Shown here: positions 12,401-22,327 of the stretch, one piece after another | Layout: every line of letters begins with the position of its first letter | Position numbering within the stretch: the first letter of the stretch is position 1 | Assembly (NCBI GenBank): GCA_020726505.1 | Contig: JAHLEZ010000001.1 | Span: 310,001-374,000 of the forward strand | Length of the DNA: 64,000 nucleotides | DNA from: Leptodontidium sp. MPI-SDFR-AT-0119 | Lineage: Eukaryota; Ascomycota; Leotiomycetes; Helotiales; Leptodontidiaceae | Direction of reading: 5' to 3' | Position numbers and translations under genes: made by a program | The notes under the pieces: generated by a model | Seen by the model: only the letters and a program-made list of their open reading frames with translations | What the model was told of the DNA's origin: nothing | Databases searched by the model: none

Positions 12401-13472
12401 TCGATTCGACGGGTAAAACCCCTCGTTCTCTCCTTGGCAGGCACAGGTTCCGTTTCTTCTTCTTCTATTCTCTTCTCGAAGCTCTTGTGACAGACAGACA
12501 GACAGCATCTTAATTTGATGTGCTGGCTCTCGTGTCGTGTCGTGTCGTGTCCACCACCCCCATCATCCACCCGTTGCCAACGCAACGGCGACGAAGAGAA
12601 GGGACGCCCCCAACGTAATTAATCCCTGCAGACCCTCTAAATCTTGAATCTCGAAAACCCTCAAACCAAAGCAGAGCAAGCAAGCGGCTGAATCCCGCGT
12701 TTCGTTTCTCTCCCTCTCGCTTATCCCATCCAAACAAGGCCCTTGCTCCAGCAACACTCACTGAGTAAAAAAATGGGAATAGAATCCAGCGCCAAAAATC
12801 AAAGCACAGGGCATACTGCACTGGATAGGCTCAACAGGACAGGCCAGGACACCCCAACCAGAATGAACAACCCCCATGCCCTACAATATCTCCCGAACCG
12901 CAGATCGCGGATATATCCAGCCAGTAAGAAAAAAACTTGCATTGTTTTGAAACATCTTTTTTTTCTTCTCAGTGCGCATCAGATCACAGCACATTGGGAA
13001 TCTGCAATCATGAGAGAGTTTTGCAACTTTGCATCAATGATTCGCTGCAGAAAAAATTTCCGGGCGATCTGAAGATTTCTAGGTATGTCGCAAGCCCAAG
13101 AAAAAGAAGAAGAAAATTCCATTTCGCCGCATACATGCAAACAACCCTTCCCTTCTCCATGCTGCTTCCGAAAATACCCATACTGTAAACTGTACAAAAA
13201 TCATCGGCTCGAACAACTTCCGTTTGGGGACCCCAGATATGTATGCTGAGGGATTTTCCTATTTTTCCAACTCTTTGCTGCTCTGCATAAGAAAAAATTA
13301 TTTTCTCTTGGACAGACGGAAACGGTTTCTCCTTTTTTTTTTTTTTTGCACTTCCATACCCGACTAGGTACTCTTCCCCACATTTTAATGAGGTACGGTG
13401 TATGCACGCAGGTCTTGTCTTTGGTCTTGTCCCTTCTTATTTTCTTCGCTTATGACTTTGGGGTATCGTACA

Positions 13473-13486
13473 GTACAGTACTGTAC
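13473..13486. repeat. GTACAGTACTGTAC palindrome
   Basis: A perfect 14-bp palindrome, preceded by one more overlapping GTACAGTA unit, so the local sequence reads as a short array of the same half-site. Confidence 0.7.
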
Positions 13487-14070
13487 CCATCCCATTACCT
13501 TCAGTCGCATCAAGCATAGCATACCTAGGGAGGAATAAGAACGACATTAGCAGCCATGGCATGATTCAATTCTCTCAAAGTAGGCAAAATGATCAGAGCT
13601 GGGCGTCATGCTTGTATACAATAATGTCGCTCACAATTCATTTTTTTTCCCTTTTCATACTTGACAATTCTTCTAAAGTGCTTGGCAGACTGGCAGATGA
13701 TTGATATGATCTGCTGCAGAGTAACAGAAAGTTAACGCGCTAATACTTGTATCCGGGTCCAAGCGGAAGCACGCCGACACACTACTTCATCCTCGTAACT
13801 ATCGTTTTTGCTTGTCTGTCCTTCTTTCCCTGAACGAGGTCCTCTTTCCAAGACTCGATGGCGAATTTGGATGCGCACGTAAAAGAGGATCAGATCAGAT
13901 CAGGTCTCAGATCCGTCCCCATTCGATCGTTTTCGGTGTAAGTAAGATTACGACCGAGATCGCAATCGCAAAGCTCGGCGAGCCACCGCCTCGTCTTTTG
14001 ATTACTGGGTGCGTTTTTTGTAAAGTCAGCAATTTTACATACATGCAATTCGGCCTTCGGTTCGGCTTAT

Positions 14071-14092
14071 TACTGTACTGTACAGTACAGTA
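14071..14092. repeat. Perfect 22-bp TACTGTAC palindrome
   Basis: Two 11-bp arms are exact reverse complements with no spacer, each made of overlapping TACTGTAC units. It is a member of the palindrome family concentrated on both sides of the H+-ATPase gene. Confidence 0.8.
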
Positions 14093-17000
14093 TTCTTAAA
14101 TGATGACCTATGACGGCATACAACCCGAGATATATCCTGTTCATCCTCCATCCGCGCCTTCATTCCGCTCGAACCTATACGAAAGCGGCGATATACAATT
14201 ACAAAATCCACAGTCATCCATCCCACTCTCTAACCCCACAAATAAAACACAGTCCAGCCAGAGTAATTGGCCAACGAAAGTTAATCCCGCAAGAACAGAC
14301 TTTTCTTTCTTCCTCCCCTTCTCTTTCTTAACCAGGGGCAGTTCCCGCTGCCAAGCTGCACGACCATAGTTTCAAGCTCGCTTATCGTTCAGACCAGCCT
14401 TGCCAGCCAGCCCAGCCCGGTTAGTCGTGCGTTGAACTTGGCACTTGGCACCTCTGCACCTTTGTATCGCCTGGCCGATTCGAATCCCGTTTCATCTTCG
14501 TCCGTCCAAGAAAAAGGATCCAAGACCACCCCTACCCTACCTTCGAAACACGTTTCCCATTTTTGCTGAAGGGAAAGGAGGGAATTAATCGTGCAACTCT
14601 TTCACCAGCCTTATTATTTCACATTTCATCAGTGCTTGTTGCCTGTAGCTTGTAGCCTATGTTTGGAGTTTGGAGTTCGGACTGGCTCCCCAACCCCCTT
14701 TCGCATGAAACCTCCGCATTTGAATTTGAATCCGAATCGCCCCCCAAGATAAACCAAGACCACCAAGCCGCCGAAGAACATCACGAAGAGTCCCAGATAA
14801 GGCAATTCTTGGCAATATTTCAGGAGATTTGTTTACGGCGATCCTTCCTCATGGCCTTGTCTAAACCCCATGCCCATCCCCTTGTTTCGCTCCGTGCAGT
14901 GGTATCATATCATATCACATCTCCCTCCATACTAATTATTGCCAAGGAGACTAGGTGAGGTGACTGAGAGCAAATGTGATAGAAGGGGAGATAAACATGA
15001 AACCTCCACACGCCGAGCCTACCTCCAAGCCGGCAGGCATGTGCTTGTGTGGAAGGGAGTTGGAGGAACGAACAGTGCCGGGGAAGGGGACGGGATACTT
15101 TCCGCTGGGGCTTAAAACGTTGTTTTATGTCAGAACGTTAGTGAGAACGGACGGGATCGTAGGCTAAGGGGGTAAGGAAGAGGGTAAGGTCGTAACGAGC
15201 CTCCATGAGTCTTGCGTGTGTAGCCTACGAGTCCTCCCCATGTAATTTACTTTGTATAGAAAATCAACAGGGAATGAGAAAGAAAGGAAGAGGCTGGCTG
15301 GGAAATGAAGAGACTTGGAAAGGAATCAGATGGTGAACCTCCTATCACAGGCGATCAAACAGGAGAGAGAAAAAGAGCCGCGCACTAATTCTCCGACTCC
15401 CGTTCGAGCCTCAAAAGTTCGAGAACCTGAGAAAGAACGCAGTTTGATAGACACTGGACTTCGCTCAACTCGACTCGAGGCGACAATTCTTGCCTTCCTT
15501 CCTAAAATAGGCCACCTACCTGACATGTATCGAGTAAGTTCCTTGACACGTCCATCCATGACATGAGTGTATCCAACCACAGCCTAATGCAGGACCTCGA
15601 AAGAGTCAGACCAAACTAGAATCGCAATACCGTCTGTACGCACATACATCTGATGTTTTCCCCAAACGAGCCTGCAACTCTGCCAATGTTCTTGTCTTCC
15701 CCCCTCCGCGCAAATCCCCATCAACTACCGATGGACCCAAGCCCGGCACGGCACTCTAACCCTCACTCGCCATCCAAACAATTTCCACCATCTCTTTTTG
15801 GAATCTCGAAACAAAAGCATGACATTAAAAAATAAAAATAACCTCCTCCACTGCTCATCTCCATCAAATCCCCCAGATTTGTCAACGAATATGTCTTCTT
15901 GACTGGCATCTCCCCGCATATCCAATTGTCCGTCTGTCATGTACGACCTTGCGGCACTCTTGCAAACAAACCTGTGACTGCCAATTCCTCTTACTCACCT
16001 CGCACAAACCCCAACCCAACCAAACCAACAAGTCACAAGTCCCATTCTCCCTCTCCAAAATACATGCCAAGAAGCTGCAAATAGTACTGTACATTCTTGG
16101 CTGTGTTTCTTCTTTCTTCATTCATCCATCTGCGCCATTTCGCAATATCGCAATTTCGCAAAGATGATCTATCGTTTCTTGCCTGCCCTGCCCCAGGTTC
16201 TTCTTTCTTACTCCAGATTCCGTATCCATGTTTGTTCGAGCGAAGGCTGGGCACGCGGTACTTGTGTTCTACCAAGAAAAAACCAAGACGTTTAAGAGAT
16301 GTGAGAAGGACACATCATTGCTTGATCTGTATGTCCGAGACAGAACCGCCTGGGAGTCTGGGGAAATGTCTTGAATTATTGCCTGTCTGTTACCCCAATA
16401 CTCCATACTCCACACTTAGAAGAACACCCAAACAAGATAAGACAAGACAAGATATTAAATGAGAGCTCAGCTGCTTCAGATACCAGACACATCAATTAAG
16501 ACCGTCTTGGTGTCAGGCGTGCAAGTCGAGCCGTGACTGGGCTTGGGCTTCCGCTAGAGTATGCCAAGATGTAGGAGGTGTGAGTTGGAGCCTCAATCGC
16601 TAGACGCTTCATCTGTTTTGCTCTCTGCTTGCCAAGTAAACTGCGCTTTGGAAGGTGGTATTGTAGGTTTGGAGTCCCGTAGAATAAATATTGCTTTCCG
16701 GGTTTTGCGTTGTTGGCTTTTGGGGATGGGGTATTGGAGAGGTGGAGGAGGGTTTGGGGGCATGGAGGGGTGATCAGGTATGGAGAGATGTGGGTGTGTA
16801 ATTTAAGTTAAGTTCTCTTCTTGCAATCTTGATATGGAGTTGAGTGTTGGTTCTGGGAACTTGTTCGGGTTCTCTTGAGTTCTGGATTTCTAGATTGATT
16901 CACTACCCTCTTGCTTGTAAGTAAATACATATATATATCACTTTGTTGATTCGCCGAAGACGTGAGATGATACCGAGGAAAGTTAGTTATGAATCTAGGT

Positions 17001-17958
17001 GACGCTGCCGGTTTCGGTGCCCCGCTACTGTTCGAGTGGTAGTTAATAAATTCGAAGGCTTTGAAATATTTCCTTACTGCTTCTCTTGGCTCCATTGTTT
17101 ACTTCCATTGCATATCATATATGAAGTAGCTTTCTGTGAGGATCCTGGGAAAAGAATTCAAAGGTGAGGAGGCATGGAAGGAAAGATAGCTGTATCCGTT
17201 GAACTTCATACTGCTTTATATTCACTTCAGAACTTCTTCTTGTGTTGTTGATATAGAATTCAGTTAGTGTTCCTTACTCATGTGTTTATATTCTTCATAT
17301 CCTTACGGAATTCAAAGAACTCCGAATAGCATCTAGCAAAACTCTGTCTCAGCAACTAATGAGATAAACGAAGGGAAACAAACACCTTCTAAGCAGATGA
17401 ACATGAAGAGTAAGAGAGAGATGTTCAACTCTATAGAATCCAGGTTATACACATTAGACGATATCAAGGCTAGACAACCTTGACACCCCTAGGTTCTTCT
17501 ACCGTGAACTCAATTTCCTTGCTTGTTAAATTTTCGTACTATTAACATAGCATTAAACAGTCTTCTAGCTGACCCTCGTACTTCAGTTCCTCAGACTCCC
17601 TACTCCTCTCGGCCCTCATCCAATGTAGTATATGAGACTAAGTCATTAGGTACCCAGAGCAAGGGACGAGAGAAGATGTAGTGAGATTTGGCAAAACGAC
17701 ATCATTCTGTGATGTAATGGTACCTCAGGTTATACGTAAAGTGAAACTCGAAATAGAGATATCTCGCTTTGAGATTTGACGAGATAACCATCCCACTATT
17801 TAACTTAATAGACGCCATACAGCAATCTACTAGAATCACGGAGGCAGCAGCCTCCTCCTCCCATGCCTCCCGATAATTTCACATCAGAAGCTCATGCCAT
17901 GTCTCTTAACAAGACGCTCCTGCTCCTCCACACACATGCCAACCATGTCCCGCAGACT

Positions 17959-19311
17959 TCAATCATCCTCAGCCTCCATACTAAGCAAGCGCTCCCACTC
18001 TTGAACGTGCTCACACAGCGTCACCTCGCACTTGAATATTGTACAGTCAGGTCGTTGAGGGCTGCCCTGACGGAAATATATATAGAATCTCAATTTCTCT
18101 CCAGGGACGTGAAAGTAGGAAAAGACAGTACGATCGTGATTCTTCCCCGGGTCACGGTAGCGGTCATCGTCATTGTGGCAGTGGATGAATGGGGCGAAAC
18201 GGAAAGCACTGCCATTCTCCAAGACGTCGATATCCATAGCTTGACAGAACGTGGTGATGAGTCCCTCCATGGTCGTCAGGGGAGGGACTGACAATTCAAG
18301 TGTGTCGTTATTCATTGCCAGCAACGATACCGTTATCCATCCGGTTTCACGCTGTGCATCGTACAGTTGTCTTCGATGAAGGATGTCGAGTTTCTGGCGA
18401 GAAGTCACAATCGGCTTCAGTTGCAGACGAGGTCTCGCCCACTTCAATCGGTTGGAGTTTGCTGGATCTGTTGGTCTTAAATTCATGTTCTCAGCCTGGA
18501 AGAATGTGGTATCAACGGTAGACCAGAGATTGTCGCCGCAATGCCAAAGGTGGTTATCGTTATATTCGCTTTCCCATTCTGGATGGTCTGATTGGATGAC
18601 GGGATGAACGTGGATTTCCTCGTCTTCAACGCGGTGCTTTGCCGTTTCGAGTCCGTCTTCCTCGTCCAGGTAAACAAGATTTGTAAGATCAGTCACGTCT
18701 ATCAGTCTAGGCACCATAGTGAGACTAAGCACGTTGCCACATCGGTGCAGTATCCGATCTATATATGAGGCCGCCATTGAACCGTTATGCAGAGCCAGGT
18801 TCTGTACGCCTTTGACATCATCACTGAGATCCTTCGGGGAGTAATTGAGTTCGCGATAAGACCACATGATCCTGCTCTCAAGATCCCCCCAATCTAAGTA
18901 CAGCGTGTCCAAATCGAAGTTGAACCACGTCGCAGGAGCTGAAGAATCCGTTCCGAAGCACTTGGAGTATACTTTCAGCGCCACGCTGTATGACTCTCTG
19001 CATACGTAGAATAATACGGGCACGCTCCTGCTCCGAAATCCCCAGATCGGATCCGGGCCATATCCAAGTTCAGTCCCTACGGGTTGATGGTCTAGATCGA
19101 AGAACCCCATCATATCGGGCCCGTCGACTGGTGTTTGCGACCAGACGCGAGAGCAAATGTGTTCAGATTCTTCCACCTTCTCAAGGTATACGATTCGGGG
19201 GAAGGCTGCCGCTTGCCAGATGAGACGACGAATTTCTGTGGGAAGCGAGGGGAATTGAGGGAACAATGTTGCTGCCACAGGCCGACTGTTGAATGTCTGA
19301 GCTGTAGACAT
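17959..19311 (-). CDS. 2EXR domain protein, intact copy
   Basis: A single uninterrupted exon encodes 450 aa. The N-terminus carries the 2EXR signature FPSLPTEIRRLIWQAA (about residues 20-35), followed by a C-RES motif in FYVCRESYS and then FNFDLDTLYLDWG. These are the conserved blocks of this large fungal family, whose biochemical role is unknown. The C-terminal half is acidic and family-specific. There is no signal peptide or membrane segment. The ATG at 19311 precedes the 2EXR block by about 20 residues, as is usual. A second, damaged copy lies immediately upstream in the same orientation. The two share gene order, protein blocks and a short upstream element. Confidence 0.85.
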   Translation of the reverse strand: MSTAQTFNSRPVAATLFPQFPSLPTEIRRLIWQAAAFPRIVYLEKVEESEHICSRVWSQTPVDGPDMMGFFDLDHQPVGTELGYGPDPIWGFRSRSVPVLFYVCRESYSVALKVYSKCFGTDSSAPATWFNFDLDTLYLDWGDLESRIMWSYRELNYSPKDLSDDVKGVQNLALHNGSMAASYIDRILHRCGNVLSLTMVPRLIDVTDLTNLVYLDEEDGLETAKHRVEDEEIHVHPVIQSDHPEWESEYNDNHLWHCGDNLWSTVDTTFFQAENMNLRPTDPANSNRLKWARPRLQLKPIVTSRQKLDILHRRQLYDAQRETGWITVSLLAMNNDTLELSVPPLTTMEGLITTFCQAMDIDVLENGSAFRFAPFIHCHNDDDRYRDPGKNHDRTVFSYFHVPGEKLRFYIYFRQGSPQRPDCTIFKCEVTLCEHVQEWERLLSMEAEDD

Positions 19312-20014
19312 GACGTTGGAATGTACTGGCTGTCAGGTTGTCCGAGTTTTTCTGCGTCGTCGGACTGACTCAAGCCGTAGACGGCGTTCTGAGTTGCGAA
19401 GACGGTGATCAGTTCTATCACGGCAACGCGTTACGCGTAATGCCTCCCTTGACAATCAAAGGATGGAACTTGAATGTAAGTTAGAAGATGTTCAGCAAAG
19501 TTTATTCATACGAACTCACTTGCGGCTAAAAAATTACACGAATCTGAAAGGAGTCCCCGTATGCTGTGAGATCACAGGTTGGAAATGTGGAGTGAAGGAG
19601 GGAGAAACGCGAGCTGAAGGATGGATCGCAAGGCAACAGGGGGACGTCACGTGTCTGTGGAGTTTTGCGTGCCTGGGGGTACGTCTTTCTTGTCCCAACG
19701 GTGTCCCAGCGGATATTGAGTGGCTAGTCTTCAAATTTCGGATTTCTGTTTGTATTCTTGGGAGAGACAAAGTTGTGCAAAGCCCATTCGGTCTCGGCTA
19801 CTAGTGGGATAAACAGACTAGAATATACTTTCGATGGAGGTAAAACGCGGGGAGAAATCATTCAGTTCCGGCAAAATCTAATCATGTTGATACATATTGC
19901 GAGGATACGCGGCTGGAACGCTATAGTTTATTCCTCGAAATACTTCTCGGGTGCGGTTAACTTCCTGGCTTGCTACATTTGCGTGTTTCTTCGATATGTC
20001 ATGACTCCAGCTTT
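19312..20014. other. Spacer between tandem 2EXR copies, with shared upstream element
   Basis: This holds the upstream region of the intact 2EXR gene. The block at 19577-19611 (GGTTGGAAATGTGGAG..., purine-rich, ending AAACGCG) has a close counterpart upstream of the second copy at 21729-21764. A CACGTG E-box sits at 19648-19653, with a matching CACGTG at 21799-21804 upstream of the other copy. Both are in comparable positions (about 265-340 bp and 230-300 bp from the ATGs). Confidence 0.6.
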
Positions 20015-21502
20015 TCAAAGACCCCCGTTCTCCAGCCGCTTAAACATATCTCGTATTCCCCAGTCCTCATTCTCCATGTAGTGCAATTTCTGGTATTTTC
20101 TTGTGTGAGAGCAAGTCACATTTGGACAATCGCAACTAAGCTGACTTGGGCGAGGGGGGTCGAAAAACATATCCACCCTAGTATTCTCTTCTCCATACGC
20201 AATACTGTAGATATAAGCACCATCACTCCAACTGCAATCATTGATATTACCGATAATGTCAGTGTAGATAAAAGCCCTGTTGTGTACAGGGTCGAGAACG
20301 ATCCCTCTTGCACGACAGAACATGGATACTAATTCTCCAAGGGTCGTAGTCAAGGGCAAGGAAAACTTGAGAGAGTTGTATCCGAGTGCTGCTACTGTTA
20401 TCGTCACCCTCTCTGCACTTCTCTTTCTGTCAAATTCCAGGCATCTATTTAGATACTCGACTTTCTGCTTGGAGGTGACAATTGGCTTGACCTGTAAATG
20501 AGGTTCTTCCCAGGTCTTCTGCCCGCCGCCCAACCGGGCATTCCCAGATTCCTCTCTTGATCGGTTGATCTTCGAATAAGGTCTTTGCTTCCATAACCAT
20601 TCCGATTCAGACCACATTCCTGTGCGCTCAAAGAGCTCTTCCATGTTAGGAAACATATCTGCCATAGCGGGATGTAGGATTTGCCCAAAGGTTTCATCGC
20701 CGTTGTACTCGGGATACTCAGTATATTCCAAAAGCTCAAGAAAGACAAGTCCAGACATTTCTCTGTCAGAGTTTGGGGGGACCATCGTCAGATTATCCAC
20801 ATTACCAAATCGTTCCAAGGTCATGTCAATGTAGTCACCGACCCGGAGGCCTTGGGGGAGTTCGCCCTGGTACATCGCCAGGGTTTTAATTTTTTTTGAC
20901 ATCATCGCTCAGGTCAAGTGGGAGAAACTGGAAGAGTAGCTCTTCATCTCCGTCCTCGTCATCGCCATCGACATCAGCAAATCCGTAACCCCAATCCAGG
21001 TATAAAGTATCTAGTTCGAAATTGAACCTGACCCAAGATATTAGCACTTTTATGACCCGAACCATCGGAAGCTCCTTCACAGAAGGCGATTAAATGTACC
21101 TACCAAGGAGAAGGTGGGGTATACTTTGTGCCAAAGCATTTCGTATACATCCTCCTTGCTACCCTCGCTAGATTCTTTACAGACAAGAAACAGTTCTGGC
21201 AGTGGGGCCGTGGAGTCAAATCGAGCAAAAGCTTCGGGACCTTGATCGAGCTTGGCCGTAGGTGACTGGTTATCCAAATCAAAGAACCCCATCATCTCTG
21301 GGCCATCGATTGCTGTTCCAGCCCAGACCCGCAAGCATGCGTGTTTGGTTCCTTCGACGTATTGGAGGCTTACGATACGGGGGACGGCAGCCTTTCTCCA
21401 TATCATCTGGCGGATTTCGGCTGGGAGGGAGGAAAATCGAGGGAAGGACGTTTCTGCAACTGGCAGAAGCTCGAGTGCTTGACTTGCTTGACTTGCTGAC
21501 AT
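20015..21502 (-). pseudogene. 2EXR domain protein, decayed tandem copy
   Basis: This is a paralogue of the gene at 17959-19311. The start at 21502 opens MSASQASQALELLPV and the 2EXR block FSSLPAEIRQMIWRKAA. One extra base near 21170 (after CKES) shifts the frame; the expected text resumes as ARVARRMYTKCFG. A normal intron (donor GTAGGT, acceptor TCAG) then joins ...SPW to FNFELDTLYLDWG in correct phase, so the downstream frame is the ancestral one. A second extra base, in an A8 run at 20890-20897, ends the frame after LSDDVKKN; the remaining 290 codons (LAMYQGELPQGL to the stop) are open in the shifted frame. The intact sister gene lacks both indels and the intron. As it stands, no full-length product can be made. 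Base-calling error in the A8 run is possible; the first lesion is not in a homopolymer. Confidence 0.75.
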
Positions 21503-22327
21503 CGTTTCGATTTCGAGGTGCAGGACATGGTTTTGGGGATTGGTGGTGCTGGCAGTCCTGAATTGAATTTCGACGAGGCGTAAACAATTCGACGAAACAG
21601 CCGGAGGAAGACAAGAGCATTGAATCAATGTTAGGCAAAGTTAAATAGACCCCAAGGAGTGTAATTGACTTCACACACTACTCAATCAAATACGGATCGC
21701 GGACATACTGTTGAACAGTGAGATTGAATGTTGGAAGTGCGGGGTGAAAGAAAGGAGAGACGCGTCAAAAACCCCTGATTCTCGCGTCGAAGCCAGGACA
21801 CGTGAGAACGCGCTAAATTTCCACAACATCCCTCCTCTTTTCCCCTTGTGCACAAGCACATTGCTATTTTCAAGCCATCGACCCTTCATCTCGCACTCCA
21901 TAATTTGAAAAACATCCAATCAGATCCATCAAATCCTGAGGATTTTGTTTTAGAGCAGCGAATTTTCCAGCCGGAAATGAGTAAGAGCGCAGTCTGTGGC
22001 TCGAATCGATTACCGATTTGTAAAGCACCACAGATGGATCGCAATCTATAATGCCCTTTCGATGTCTCTCTTGGACAGACCGTTCCTGGACGCCATGCCT
22101 TTGTTCCCAAAATCTATCAAGTAAATGGCTGGTTCGGGACTTCGGGGTTGTCCAATCATCTAATTCTCTCTTTGTCAAAGAAATTCATTCTTTATCTACT
22201 CACTCTTACCTCATTGTTGCCTAATATTGCATTCCTATCTTCAAAGTGAAGCTATTATCTCATCAGCGTTTGCGCCACTTAATATTCTAGTTTCATTGGC
22301 CTGTTCGACCACACTTCCCCAATTAAG
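21503..22327. other. Upstream region of decayed 2EXR copy / SRR1-like locus
   Basis: No gene seen. It contains the duplicated 2EXR upstream element (21729-21764) and its CACGTG (21799-21804). The rest is the shared promoter region of two divergent genes, the 2EXR copy (minus) and the SRR1-like gene (plus). Confidence 0.5.

Larger units (their letters stand above)
8051..17958. other. 10-kb gene desert upstream of the H+-ATPase gene
   Basis: Nothing here looks like a spliced or intronless protein gene. Open frames are low-complexity, often Ser/Pro/Cys/His-rich from CT-rich DNA. It holds many short tandem repeats: GTGTA (about 8357-8374), CAACCAGA (about 8609-8631), CACAC (about 9653-9675), CAGA (about 12483-12505), GTGTC (about 12532-12551) and a T15 run (13333-13347). 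Palindromic TACTGTA/TACAGTA elements recur, for example at 9428-9439, 13473-13486 and 14071-14092. Likely contents are the extended H+-ATPase promoter and possibly non-coding transcripts, but no RNA gene can be supported from sequence. Confidence 0.55.

Noticed and set aside
14475..14490. B-box-like GATTCGAATCC, possible tRNA
   Set aside because: No A-box at the right distance upstream and no pairing T-stem or acceptor stem.
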